Assembly: GCA_015680685.1 (NCBI GenBank)
Contig: MNCI01015530.1
Span: 602,159 to 666,158 of the forward strand
Length of the DNA: 64,000 nt
Direction: 5' to 3'
Source of the DNA: Gnetum montanum
Taxonomy: Eukaryota; Streptophyta; Gnetopsida; Gnetales; Gnetaceae
Shown: positions 30,870 through 42,741 of the stretch, in pieces
How positions within the stretch are numbered: position 1 is the first letter of the stretch
How the letters are laid out: every line of letters starts with the position of its first letter
The notes under the pieces: model-generated
The model's input: only the letters and a program-made list of their open reading frames with translations
What the model was told of the DNA's origin: nothing
The model's database searches: none
Position numbers and translations under genes: made by a program

Positions 30870-32560
30870 AAATGACAACCTATGAGGAAGATTAGTTCAA
30901 GGCCCACTCTGAATGTGAGAGCCCCCTCTACACCATCTTCCAACACCCACTTCCTAGTATGACCTTTCCTTGGTTTGGTTCACCTGTCCTCTTCGAGATG
31001 GTGACCATGCTAGTTCAGCTTTCCTCATAAGAAACTATTGAATCTATTAAATCCTACATTTATGTAGAGGCCACCTCTCGACCCTAAATGATTTAGGCAT
31101 CTTACATCCCACCTATTTCATATGTGTCCTCAGTGTCAATCCAACCCACACATGTGTGGCCTACCTTAGTCACTACGTCCATCGCTTAGGCAACATATCA
31201 ATTGCATCTATCCACTATGACATTAAACTGACATACTTCACAACCAACAATTTGGCCTTTTTCATGCAACCAACATAAGCATAGCCAACATAACTAGCTA
31301 GCATACCTTCAAGATTGGATAAAACATTTTAGTTGATCCAAAGTTTGATGGAGGAGATTAACTAGCTTAAGGCCGCCTCCTTTGAAACTGTCAAGGTGGT
31401 GGACTTTTACCAGGATGACCCCATAAGTCCTACAATACCACCCCTAAGCCTCCCAACTGAGGTTTCACTAGCTCAACTCACCAAGTACAATGGTGAAGGT
31501 GACCCTAACACACACTTGGTCACATTCAGGTTCGAGTGCCTGCTTTTGTAAGTATGGTTGCATGTCATCATGCATGCCTCCCCCATGTCTCTCATTAGTA
31601 AGGCCTTAGATTGGTATTGTTCATTACCCAGGGCCTCAATCTCCTTGCTGGAGGACCTCCTTAGCTAGTTTGTAATACATTTTAGGTACAACACAAAACT
31701 TGAAGCAATCCTCAACTAGCTCATGTAGGTCAAGTATGGATCCATACAACCTGTGCCCAAATTCATTCAATGCTAGAGTGCCACGTTGCAAGAAATTTTC
31801 AAGCCCATAGTAGAGACACACCTCTTGGCCATCTTCAAGGGTTTAGTTAATGACTTTATCAAGTCAAAACTGTACTACCTAGCCCCAAAGTTTCTCAACC
31901 AATCCTTGGCATAGAGGAGGTAGTGCAAGCTAGCAACTACATGGCCTACATGGCCTACAAAAACCAGCACATGCATAAGTAGAATGCAATAGTGGAAATA
32001 GTAGCCATGAATACAAAAGTAACTAACTAGGGCCCAATAGCTAAGCAGCCTCAATTTCCAACTCATAAAGCTGCCACCAACCCTGGCACCAACCAACCCA
32101 CATCAACAGGGGCCATAGTTCTAGCCACTACAAGGTTCCACTTTGAGTGCAAGGATCACTCAAAGTATACACCATTGCTAATGAAACCCTTTGAATTGTT
32201 AGACATAATTTTGAAAGCTAGGAAAATCCAATACAAATGAGTATTAGAGATTGCCCACCAAAAACATGACTAGTACTACAAATTACTGAGGAACCCCACC
32301 TCAATAGTACCAAATGAGCCCTCAATCCCACAACATTTTCAATTGGACCAATACTATCATTACCATTAGATGTTTGATCATAGTATGGACAACTGTTAGG
32401 CTTTGCAGGATGATCTACAAAGAATGATAGAAAGGGGCCAACTGGTGCTCAGTTTAGTAAGCCAATCCAATGTAGATGACACCCCTTATGTCATAAACTT
32501 CACTATCATAGGAGGCAAGTCCAAACTTGCAAAAGAACCTTTTGTGATTTGAGTGCCTCT
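30870..32560 (+). pseudogene. gag of element B
   Basis: The gag core lies near 31380-31660, with VVDFYQDDPISP and LTKYNGEGDPNTHL as in element A (13 of 14 residues of the latter). ALDWYCSLPRASISLLEDLL follows. The segment ECKDHSKYTPLLMKPFELLD (near 32145) and the eroded knuckle ending NCXALQDDLQRMIERGQL (near 32390-32450) match A's C-terminus. Many TAG stops fall at Gln positions. The knuckle has lost its first Cys and an expected Gly. Confidence 0.75.
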
Positions 32561-33129
32561 CAATAGGGCAAGGATCCCCTCAACCTCCACAAGCAAGAGG
32601 TCCCCCTTCATGGTCAAAGTGCCACCTTGGTCACCCACAAGATCCTTCATGGTCAAGGTCCCATAGCAATCATTTGCTAAGACATTAAATTAGCAAACTA
32701 ACCACTCATCCACTAAGATGTTAAATTGGTAGCAACCATCTGCTAAGATGTTAAACTAGCATGACGTTGTGCCTACAATTGCTAAACCACCCTTAATCAT
32801 CAAGGTGCAACAACGAGTTGGCCCCACAATAATGACTTCTAAACAACCACAGTTTGTCATCAAAGTGCCACAACATGATGGCCCCTCACCATTCCAAAGC
32901 CCAATAGTGGGCAATGTGTTAGTCCCTTCTCCTTCAAGGTTTGCCTCCATTGGCAACTTGGGTAGGTCTACTAAATGGCAATGCAAGAGGCTGAACAAGT
33001 GTCTTGCAACCCTCATGGCTAAAGCAAAGGCCACAACTAGCAAGCCACAATTAAACATTAGGACCAGTGCCCTCAAGCAAGCTAAACAACCCATGTTCAA
33101 GCCCCCTTTATGAGAGATCCATCTCTTGA

Positions 33130-33910
33130 GCCACATGGAGGAGGTCAATGCCAACATAACTATTGATGACAAGGACTTTGTAGTTGCACTAACCTAGGTG
33201 AAATAGACACTCAAGTAAAAGAACACAATGCTGAGTTTGTATAACCTGGTCATGACCTCATCTACTCAGCTCTAAGCACTAGCCTAGATGTTGGCCTCCA
33301 TTCCTATTATGGAGGACATCCTTGTAGATGAGAATGTTATCTGTGCAGCGATCTTGCCTTCTATGTCATAGGAATTGAGTTCAACATCCCTAAGATTTCA
33401 TGATGGAGTAGTCAAGATCAATCCTAAACGAGGAGAGGTCACAATAGCTCCATTGTCAATTAGCATACGCACTGGGCAGTGCACCATGCACAAGGTGCAC
33501 ATTGATGATAATGTGGCAAAAATTGTAGTTCTATACTCTATCATTGACAAGGTAGACCTAATAGATGAGATTAGGCCTACCAAAACTATGTGTGTAAAAT
33601 CCTTTAATGGATCATGTGTCACCATCAGGGGTAAAATCAACATCGCCTTCATGGTAGGGGAATAGTTCCCTACCTTCAAAGGTTTCATAGTCATAGAGAA
33701 GATGCTAGGCTTCAACCTAATTGTAGGCTAACCTTGGCTAGCTCAATTATAGGCCATCTCCTCTCCAATCCATCAAGAAATCCACCTTTCATATGAAGGA
33801 GGTCAAGTTATCATCCATAGTGATAACGTCTCCCTTTCAGCTACCCACAACATAGATATGGGGCAAGTGTTGGATGTGAAGTTTCTTGGTGCTACACTTG
33901 TGACAACCAA
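33130..33910 (+). pseudogene. Protease-like region of element B
   Basis: The open block 33375-33665 reads 'VKSFNGSCVTIRGKINIAF' near its end. It is followed by FPTFKGFIVIEK and a GFNLIVG-stop-PWL motif at about 33705-33740, then SSPIHQEIHLSYEGG. This is the layout of Tat/Ogre-type aspartic proteases, in which a flap region precedes 'NLLLGRPW'. The DNGSS-type active site is not recognisable, so the enzyme is dead. No RT follows. Confidence 0.6.
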
Positions 33911-35804
33911 TGCAACGCCTAAGGATAACACAACCAAATGAGTGGTTGAAGCCAACAACCTCCTAGAGGATCCTAAGCCTTGCATGCCCCCTAATCCATG
34001 CCCAGTTAGGAAGCAACTACATGACCAAGACTTTCCCATGGCCAAAAATGCACTAGGCATATGCTTACCCCTGGCCTCCATATGCCATGCATTTTTGGTT
34101 TTTGCTTGCATTGCATTTGTTCATGCATTAACATTTTGCTTTCTTGCTTAGTTTACACACTACTTCACTTTGTTTACACTTTTCTACATTGTTTATGCAT
34201 CCATCCACTTAGCTTACACATTGCATTTGAAAAACATCAAAAATACATAAAAATAAAAAAAATCATAAAACTACAAAAACACATGGCCTAAAAAGGCCTT
34301 AAACTAGCGATGGCCCAAAATGTCCTTAAACTATTGTTGCAGCTCAGAATGGCCCAAAACTATTACTTTTCACATTGCTTTTCTTTTACTTGTGCACATT
34401 AACCTTATTATGCAGTTGTCGCTTGATGTTGTTTTTCTAGTTGATTTTTGCAAGATCTTGCAAGCACAAAACAAAGCTATGCATGCAATACTATACCTCA
34501 CTGAAGCAAGGAAGCACACAACTCATTCTTCATGATGCTAAAATTGGCACAACCATTCACCATGATGCTAAACTTGGCACAACACTCGTTTGCCATGGTG
34601 CTAAAACTAGCACATTTTGTCCTTGGGTCATGACATTAAACTGGCACAATAGCTTGTCTGCTATGATGTTAAACTTTCACCCACATCCAGTGTCTACTAT
34701 GGTGTTAAAATGACATGTTGTAATCTGCTAGGACTCTAAACTAGCATCCCATGGTTTGCCAGGACCTTAAACTAGGTTCATAGTTTGCCAGAACTTTAAA
34801 CTGGCATGTTGCTAATCTTTTGAAGCACTTACCATTGCTACAACCTTTGAGGCCCTCACAACATCATTACACTAGCACTTTCACTAGCTTCCTATGCACT
34901 TGTCACGAGTTTAGCTTTTCATGCATCTGTAGCATCTTTGCATATGGCATTTCACTTGCATTTCACATTTTGTGGTTTTCTTGTCTTCTCAAAGTTGTGT
35001 TTTCAAGATGAAGCCTTGAAGGCAATTATGTAAAGGTGGTTATCATTGTAGCAGCAAGTCACCACCTCACTCTGATGTGCATGATTGGGCTAGCAAAGCC
35101 ACTTAAGAGTGCACATCCCCCTCATCCTATTCTAGCCTACACACATTCACTTCCACATTCCCATACCCTCTTGCATTTCCTAAATTCCCCTACATGCAAA
35201 CCCTCTAATGCATACATATTGTAAATGCACATGACATACTCTCTTCACATCACACCACAGAAACCATGGAGGACGTAACATAACTCAACCCATTGGAAGC
35301 CTCTATTGGCTGGTCAAAGCCCAAGAGGATGTAATGCACCTCATCCCTGGGAGGAAACACCTATCCTACAAACATGATGTGGTTGCATCAAAAGCAAAGC
35401 CCATCTGCTTGATGGCTAGCACCTTGTAGCTAGCATTCAGCAATAAGCTGGACCCAGTGGAGGTTTGCCTCATGGTAAAAAAAAAAAAGAAAATAAAAAA
35501 AAAGAAAATGGGAAAAAGCACATTCCTAAGCAAATTGACAACGTTGCATTTTTGCAACTGGCCTAGCCTTAGATCAACTTTGACTCTCTCATGAGCTCTT
35601 TGATGAGAGGTTAATGTTTTAGGGGCAAGTCACTTAATGCCATGGTCATCATTAGTTGTGCTAACTTTACATGTTGTATCATGATACACTATTTGCATTT
35701 CATCTCCTTAGCATTACCTACACCCTTTGCCCCATCATATCCCTATCCATAGCACTCTTGAACATGGTGGAATCACACCTGATTTGGTATTGAAAAGTGA
35801 TGTT
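33911..35804 (+). other. Non-coding 3' region of element B
   Basis: About 1.9 kb between protease and the 3' LTR with no pol domains. It holds the tandem repeat at 34540-34815, a C/A/T-rich stretch near 35100-35260 and an A-rich tract (about 35478-35518) that could be a PPT. ORFs at 33942-34713 and 34820-35224 have biased composition and no family match that I can see. Confidence 0.5.
34540..34815 (+). repeat. Degenerate tandem repeat, core ATGATGCTAAACTGGCACA
   Basis: About eight copies of a 30-45 bp unit with the core ATGRTGYTAAACTGGCA (for example at 34541, 34571, 34603, 34639, 34674, 34708, 34745, 34775). Two related copies lie near 32685-32765 in the same element. Confidence 0.6.
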
Positions 35805-36381
35805 GGTGGCATGTTTGCTATGGTGGCAGAACACCACACGGTACACCATGGCAGCCAACCCAGTAGGCACAAACTTCATGGTGGACATTAGTTTCCATAG
35901 CCCAAAAACCCCAGAGACTATGACTATGCTACCTATTGTGCTTGTCTATACACCATGTACCTCCTCACCTCTCCTTTGCAATTGCTATGCTCCCCCTGTT
36001 TGGGGTGGTGCCATTCTTTCTTTCTTAAACTTCATTGCATTTTCAAGCATTTTCTTGGCATGTTGGCATTGCACTTGCACTTTTTTGTTCACTATTTTGC
36101 ATGTATTTACATGTTTGCACCATCATTTTCACACTGAAAAACCCTGCTATGCTTAGGCTTAGTCAATCCTAGTATCATCGAAGACACTATGCGAACCCCT
36201 AGCACTTATTTGTTGAAACACCCCGTAAGTCCCAGTTTAATTGACAAAACCATCCTAGGTGCTCCTCCTCGATTTTCCCCTCTAGCAATGGCCCTTTGGA
36301 TTGGGGCAGGGTTAGGACTATACCATGGCCATGGACCCCTCGATGTGACCATTCTGGCGACTGATGTTTTTGGTCGCTACA
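35805..36381 (+). repeat. Partial 3' LTR of element B
   Basis: It aligns with 29455-30030 of the 5' LTR at roughly 80 percent by eye and ends GGTCGCTACA at the junction with element C. I could not find the first 700 bp or so (the U3) upstream of 35805. Confidence 0.65.
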
Positions 36382-37640
36382 ATCATCTTCCCAATGATTG
36401 AGTTGAAAGGAGGATATCCAAAATATTGAATGTGGTTATCCATCCAATGAGGCATTTGTCATATTTGCTGGCTTATGCTTATGGAAAGGTTTGACTTGTT
36501 GTATGTTGACTAGCTATTTTTTGTCTAGGCTCTCAAGTTTGTAGATCATCATGGCATCAGAAGAAAAGGTTTCATAAATTATATAAGGTCCTTCTCACAA
36601 CATTTGGAACTTAGTTCGTTGAGTTACATGTGTGGGGTTCTAGTAGAGAACCTTATCTCCTGGTTGAAATTTAACTTGCCTGATCTTAAGGTCATGGAAC
36701 TTTTTGTTGAATGCATTGTGTAACTTGTTAGATGATAGGGAAACCAATTGGTTTTGATTTAGCAAGTTGAGATTCATTAATCTTTATTTTTGTGCTAGAC
36801 TCAAGTCAAGGCTAAGGTCATAGGCTATTGAAAGTGTATGAAGCCTAGATTGAATAGGAAGTGTTGGTAATTTTCTATACATAATCTCATAGGGAGAATG
36901 GCCTATAGGAAGTTTCCATTTAAGTGGTAGGCCCAAAGGGCATTGTTGATTTTTATGTCCTAATCTTTCCTATACTTGCTAACAATTCTTGTTAGAATCC
37001 TTGTGATTTCCCTATTGGTAACCTCAACTTGACCATTGGCTTAGGGGTGGTAGTGTGTTGTGAGGTTAAGTTCAACCACCAAGCCTTACATGAGCTTCCA
37101 AAAGGTAGTTTCTGTAAAGTGAGTTCCATTATTAGAAATTAATGCACACACTAAACCTATTTACAACATTTTTTTGTACAAACTGAGTAGTAGTAGAAGA
37201 TGTACAGTCGATGATAGCTACTGCTTTTGCCCATTTCATACAATAGTCAATAGTGACTATGATGTATGCCTTTCCATTTGACATGGTTGTGATGGGACCC
37301 ATGAAATCAATGCCCCATATGTCAAATGGTTCTAGTGGTTAAATCCATTATTGAGGTTCCTCCATTTGAGCAATCATTCCACCATCTTGTTGGTAGTGTT
37401 TACAAGAGTGGACATATTGATGAGCATCCATAAAGATTGTTGGCCAATAGTACCCTGGCATTAGGATTTTAATGGTCATGTGTCTTCTAGCATAGTCGCT
37501 TGCATAAGAACCTTCATGAGTATCTTGGAGAATGCATAGTTGTTCAACATCAAGGACACACCAATGAACCATGCCATCAATGCACACCTTGTAGAGGAAT
37601 CTATTGATCTCCATGAAGCATTTTACCTAGTGAAGAAACT
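36382..37640 (-). pseudogene. Integrase of element C
   Basis: The clearest part is 37614-37348: 'MEINRFLYKVCIDGMVHWCV' then LQDTHEGSYASDYARRHM and HSCKHYQQDGG, the HHCC zinc-binding region. The core and C-terminal domain follow at lower coordinates, with minus-strand matches to D's 'FQPRDKVFYWNPTYIPQ' region near 36640 and 'GSYIIYETF' near 36575. Stops and frameshifts are frequent. The end lies against element B. Confidence 0.75.
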
Positions 37641-37829
37641 ATTGTTTCTTCTAGTGGTCCTTGTGGCATTTGTTGGATGAGAAGATACGTGAGAATGTCA
37701 TCATACCTTTTAGGGTCATTGGGAAATTGTTTAGTTATAGCCCTAGAAAAGATCAAGAAACATATCAAATAATGGATGTTTCTCCTCTTTGTTGTCCCAT
37801 CTTAATCAAGACAAGTGGTCAACCATCAC

Positions 37830-38130
37830 ATTTTTAGTGCTCTTTCAATCTACCATTGTAAGATCGAATTCTTGTAGGATCACCAGCCACCGTATTACAC
37901 GAGGGCTAGCTATTGGATTATTCATTAGGAAGCGAATGGAACTATGGTCTGTGTGCACAAACATCTTGTATCTAAGCACATAATGTCTAAACTTTTCTAG
38001 AGTAAACATTACTATTATCAATTCTTTTTCTGTGGTGGTATAGTTTAGTTGTGCATCCATAATTCTTCAGATTATGTAGTGGATGTAATATGGATGTTTC
38101 TTATCATCCATCTATGTAAGCACAACTCCC
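37830..38130 (-). pseudogene. RNase H domain of element C
   Basis: MDAQLNYTTTEKELIIVMFT (38060 downwards), LEKFRHYVLRYK, VHTDHSSIRFLM and VIRWLVILQEFDLTMVD are intact. The catalytic-type DAQ and HTDHS motifs survive here, unlike in H. It lies between RT and integrase in the normal Ty3/gypsy order. Confidence 0.8.
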
Positions 38131-38279
38131 AAGGCATAGTTTGATGCATCTGTCATAACATGAAATGATCTGGATCAATCAAGTGCTTGTAGGATTGGAG
38201 TTTCTACAAGTTCCTCCTTTAGTTTTTGGAATGCTTTTTTGGATTTCATGGTCTAGAAAAATGGAGCATCTTTCTTTGT

Positions 38280-39060
38280 CAGCTCAACCAATGATTTGAT
38301 GATCTTAGAGAAATTCTCTATGAATTGTTAGTAGTAGCCAGCATGTCCAAGGAATGATTGAACATCTTTGACAATTTTTGGTTGGTGGGTTATTCCTTGG
38401 ATGACCCTTATTTTTTCAGGGTCTACCTCAATTCCTACTTGTGATATTTTGTGCCCAACATAATGCCCTCTTGGATCATCAAATGACTCTTTTACCAGTT
38501 GAGCCACAAGTTTTTTTTAACACATTGTTTTAAGACTTTGTAAAGGTAGCCCAAGACTTACTCAAATGTAGCTTTGTAAGTGGAGAAGTCATTCATGAAA
38601 ACTTCCACATTGCTATTGATCTACTATTGAAAAATGCTAAGGACCAGATATTGGAATGTAGTAAGGGCATTGCATAGATTAAAAGGAATCTTAGAATATG
38701 CAAAAGTCCCCTAGAGACTTGTGAGTGTTGTCTTGGCTTAGTCCTTTGACACAATCTAGATTTGGTTATAGCCACTATAACCATCTAGAAAACTATAGTA
38801 GTAATGCTCAGATATTGTGTCTAACACCTAATCAATGAATGGCAATGGAAAGTGGTCCTTGAATGTTGTCATATTTAGTAGTCAAAAATTGATGCAGACT
38901 CATCACTTACCACCTTTCTTGGGCACAATAATGAGTGGACTAACCCACTTGCTATTCGCAATGGGATAGATAAACCTCACTTTGAGGAGTTGTTCAATTT
39001 CCTCCTTGATGATCTACTTCAATTTGGGGTTTAAACATCTTTGTGTTTGTCACTTTGGCT
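38280..39060 (-). pseudogene. Reverse transcriptase of element C
   Basis: Minus-strand landmarks match D's RT: the EEIEQLLKVG type N-terminus (about 39010), 'WVSPLIIVPKKGG' (about 38940-38910), DHFPLPFIDQ type (about 38850) and the YxDD box near 38587-38598. The YxDD box reads FMND here, so one catalytic Asp has become Asn. Multiple stops are present. Confidence 0.75.
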
Positions 39061-39639
39061 TCATAACTAGGTTGGTGTAGATTCAATGTTGGCATGTCCT
39101 AGGATCAATCCTTGTGAGTTTAGGATATGACTAGGTAAAGGTTGCTGATAATATTTCAACCACTGTTAACAACATCTTTTTCTATTATATAGCAAGATTG
39201 ACATTGATTATGATCAAATTTTCATTTTTTAAGAACATGTATTCCATGATGGCTGGTAGAGTTTTTAGTTCAAGGGTATCTTGCTTGAAATTGTTAGGAA
39301 TTTCCAACTTTTCTGAACAGGTATCATCATTTGTATCATTAAAGAGTTAGTGATGAACTTACTCTAGTTCATCCATGCCTATGACATATGCACATGTGAG
39401 GCTCTCAATAGGTTTCATGTAAAGTGTGCTACTCATAGAATCAACAATCAGCCACTACGTGCCCTCTTGTTTTGTGGCTGTTGCGTACAGACACCTTTGA
39501 ATTTCTGCTTCTGGCGCACACTGCTTGCATGTAGAGATCGATGTTCATTTCACTACCTAGAGTTTCTACACATAATTACACCCTATATTGCTGTACGCGA
39601 TGCATGGAACTTAGTTCTTTTTAATCTTCTTGAATGCAT

Positions 39640-40081
39640 TTTCTTTTGATATTTCTAGGGAAAGATCTCTGATGCTCATTTTTGCATCAATGGTGCTTAG
39701 CTATGTCCTTCCCATGATGATTGGGAAGTCCCCTTTTTAGTTCTTCACCTTGATCACTAGGGAAACAACAAGATAAGACCACCCATAGATAGTGATGACA
39801 ATGTCTTCTACAAGTTCTAATGGAATAGTGATGGATAGGTCTACCAATTCTAATATGATATTGCTCTTCTTTAGAGGAGGTAGGTTGTATGTAGTATACA
39901 TCTTATAAAAAATTAGATTGACACTAGAACTTGAGTGAAGAAGAGCTTTACATGGTTCATTTCTAAAAATCTGCAAATAAATAAGAGGACTCCCAGGATT
40001 TGCTAATTTTTTGGAAAGGTTTCCAACATGGATACAATCTAAGATGGCATGAGTAAGCATCATAGTATTGATCTTGGGCAA
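39640..40081 (-). pseudogene. Aspartic protease region of element C
   Basis: The ORF 40081-39737 contains CKALLHSSSSVNLI, where Athila-type proteases have ALLDSGSSVNLM-like text, so the catalytic Asp has become His. LPPLKKSNIILELVDLS and a VEDIVITIYGW-like segment follow, as expected. The downstream linker to RT (39060-39640) is degraded and shows no separate gene. Confidence 0.7.
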
Positions 40082-40683
40082 TATTTGGTTTGAGGAGGAC
40101 TCAAAGGTATTTGATACCGAGGGAGATGGATAAACAGGATTGTCAACTATAGGTGTATTTGAGAGCTTAGGCAGATTATGTGGTCAAAAGAAAGGTCATT
40201 TCTTTGATTAAGTATCTGAACCACTCGATTGATGAACTGGTTATAGATTAATGGCCTTGGTAGTGTTGTGTTGTTGCAGTTGAGCTGGGAGTTCATCTTG
40301 CATAGATGGAGTAGGTGGTAGCTATGTGGATGGTGAAGGAAAATGTGTAGGAATAGGAGAAGGATAAGGGTAAATGGTGGTATCTATTCTTGCATGTGAA
40401 TAATGAGTTTGATAATAATCAGAAGGGTGGTAGTGAGATTGGAAAGTAGAAATGTGACTAGAAGAGTTGCATGGAGACAAGAGTTGCTGAATGAATTAGG
40501 TTGTCAGTAAGGATATTACTACGTTGGTGGTGCTAGCACCCATGACTATGGTTGCTTCAACTATTGATATTGCTCATATGGTTGTGGTGGAGTTCCACTT
40601 AGATAATACTGTTGTTACTTGTGGAATTTCCTAGAATTGCCTTCAGGATAAGGAAATCTTCTGGGTGTTTGCCTTTGTGCTAG

Positions 40684-42580
40684 TCATGGATTCAAGGCAT
40701 ACATCCTAGATTCCTGTAAGTGTGACAATATAGAACAACATCCTTTAGGATGTTCATATTGGTAGATGTCAGATCCACGATCATCATCTAATTTGCTTCC
40801 TACAACTTCCTCTATTGCAACAACCTTTTCCTTACCTCTTTGATAGGCACGTTCAGCTTCCTTGCGCCTCCTATGCTCATGGTTACTACCTTGTTCTTTG
40901 GACTCTTCAGCAATTTTTAGGACAAGTTGAAATATGCTATCCATATAGTCCCATAATTGATCAACCTGGGTCATAATTCTAGATTGAAATTTTTGAAGTG
41001 ATAAGTGTTTCCTATTCACCACCTCATTAAGTGATGATTCTTCCTCACTATCACAAAATCGAACCTCCTTCTTGCAAATGGAAGGATCATGATTGTACTC
41101 TTTTGCACTTTCTTATTTTCTTAATTCATCTTCCTCTTTAGCTACGTACTCAATCAATCTTTGAATATGACAGGTGCTTAATTTTGATAGTTACCCTTAG
41201 GCATAGATGCCAAGGGTTCTCCTTGTTTCATATCAAAGCCCATCTACAATGTGGCAAAGTTGGTCTAGTTAAGAATAATCATGGCCAAGATATTTATGCA
41301 TTAAGGAATAGTATCAGCCAATAGCGGCATCCAAGGATTCATGTATTCCTTATTTTTATCCTTGGATTTACCTTTTCATGTTGGATGCTCTAGAGTACAT
41401 TTGATATTTGTCATTGAACAATTCAAGCATTGTGCTCCATCATCTAATAGATTCTAGTTCTAAGGACTGGTATTAGTTTTTAGCTTCTTTAATAAATGTT
41501 CATGGAAACAACTTAATTTTTTACCACTCATTCTCTATATTTTTCAAGGCACATGCATCTTGGAAAGCTTGGAGATGGTTTTGTGGATCTGAGTTATATC
41601 CCCCTTCAAACCTAGGGATATTGTTCATATCTAGCCTCTTGATATGACTATCCTTTAAGTGCCTTGTTGGAATTCATATTGCCTCTATGATGTTTAGTAT
41701 ACTTCAAGTAGTAAGAAAAGGCTCATTGAGGCCTTGATTTTGGTGCCTACGATGCCCTCTACTACCCCTTCATTCATGGTGATAGGTCTCTCTTAAATTC
41801 CTATGTTCTTGGTCTTGGCCCACCTAATGGTTCTTTTGGTTATCTTGGTCCCTTTGCTCACCTCCATTGTAGTCACACCCCTTGCAGTTGTGATTAGAGC
41901 TAGAAGAAGAAGAAGATGGTGACGAAGGTGAAGAGGAAGAAGGACTAGCACCATTACAGTGTGTGCTACCCCCTCTTTAGTGATTGCGACCATGATCATA
42001 ATCTTGTTTCATGTCCACATCCCTACCTTTTTCTTACCTCTTTGAATCCTTCTTTGTCTTTTGATCCATTCTTGCCAAAACTAGGATTTTGAATTATGGA
42101 TTGTAGGTTCTGGTTTTGACCTTCTTCATAGAAGTTAAAGAGAGCAATTTCACTAAATGGAAAATCCCTAAAGAAGGGATTTCCACCATCTTTTTGATAC
42201 AACAAGAATGGAGAATCATTAAATCCTTTTTACTTTGTAGATTCATGATGTTGTTCTAGTTTTCTATTCCTTAGGCATTATGCCTTAATGGGATGATAAT
42301 CCATGGTGTTAGTATCTTGTACAACATACTTAGCATGATGTTCCTGGAGACCCCATAGTATAAGCATTTGTTGGAGCATTGTAGGAACAGATCAATTTGG
42401 CAACAACATAATGTTGCTCTCCATGTCACACCACTGCTATTGTTCATCCTGATGTAGGATGAAGTTGAAATTTGGTACATACTAATAAGGATGAGCATAT
42501 ACCACTGAGTATTGTTGAGGCACTAGTTGATGTATTTTATCATACTTGGATGGAGAATCACTCTTATGAGAAGAAGACAT
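40684..42580 (-). pseudogene. gag of element C
   Basis: The start ATG is at 42580 (MSSSHKSDSPS-like), as in D. Blocks in order: 'DFPFSEIALFNFYEEGQNQN' (42160), a Ser-rich stretch (about 41960-41880), the gag core near 41600-41400 (FEGGYNSDPQNHLQAFQDAC and an LFPW...Y.SLE segment), and the tail 41022-40684 with QVDQLWDYMDSIFQ, a KEAERAYQRGKEK basic stretch and a zinc-knuckle-like YEHPKGC. Frames change at least once. An ORF at 41793-41999 is an antisense-like frame over the Ser-rich stretch and was left out. Confidence 0.75.
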
Positions 42581-42722
42581 TTTATGTTAGGAAATAAAAA
42601 TTACAATGTGCTTCTAAATATTGTTGTAGTTATATTTGAAGTATGATATGACTCTCAGGTTCACTTCAATGATTTGAACAATTTTTTACTAATCCTAAAT
42701 AATGCACGCAACAACTAAAAGG

Positions 42723-42740
42723 TTCTTGGCAATGGTGCAA
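42723..42740 (-). other. Primer-binding site of element C (tRNA-Asp type, decayed)
   Basis: The minus-strand sequence TTGCACCATTGCCAAGAA matches TGGCGCCGTTGCCGGGGA, the complement of the plant tRNA-Asp(GUC) 3' end, at 12 of 18 sites. Five of the six differences are G to A. It starts one base inside the LTR. Confidence 0.6.
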
Positions 42741-42741
42741 A

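Larger units (their letters stand above)
28721..36381 (+). mobile_element. Element B: non-autonomous Tat/Ogre-like LTR retrotransposon nested in C
   Basis: Element C's spacer is interrupted between 28720 and 36382, as shown by alignment with the uninterrupted copy near 55390-55440. The insert has a 5' LTR, a PBS, a leader with tandem repeats, gag and protease remnants, a non-coding 3' region and a partial 3' LTR. No RT, RNase H or integrase is detectable in the 1.9 kb after protease, so it probably depended on a relative in trans. The candidate TSDs GTAAT and ATCAT match poorly, so the exact ends are uncertain. Confidence 0.7.

Noticed and set aside
32756-33172. 138-codon minus-strand ORF
   Set aside because: It is opposite to element B's gag-protease region and has no family resemblance. 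The plus-strand context explains the open frame.
42723-42740. tRNA-Asp gene
   Set aside because: Only the 18 bases complementary to a tRNA 3' end are present, at the correct place for a PBS. No cloverleaf is present.
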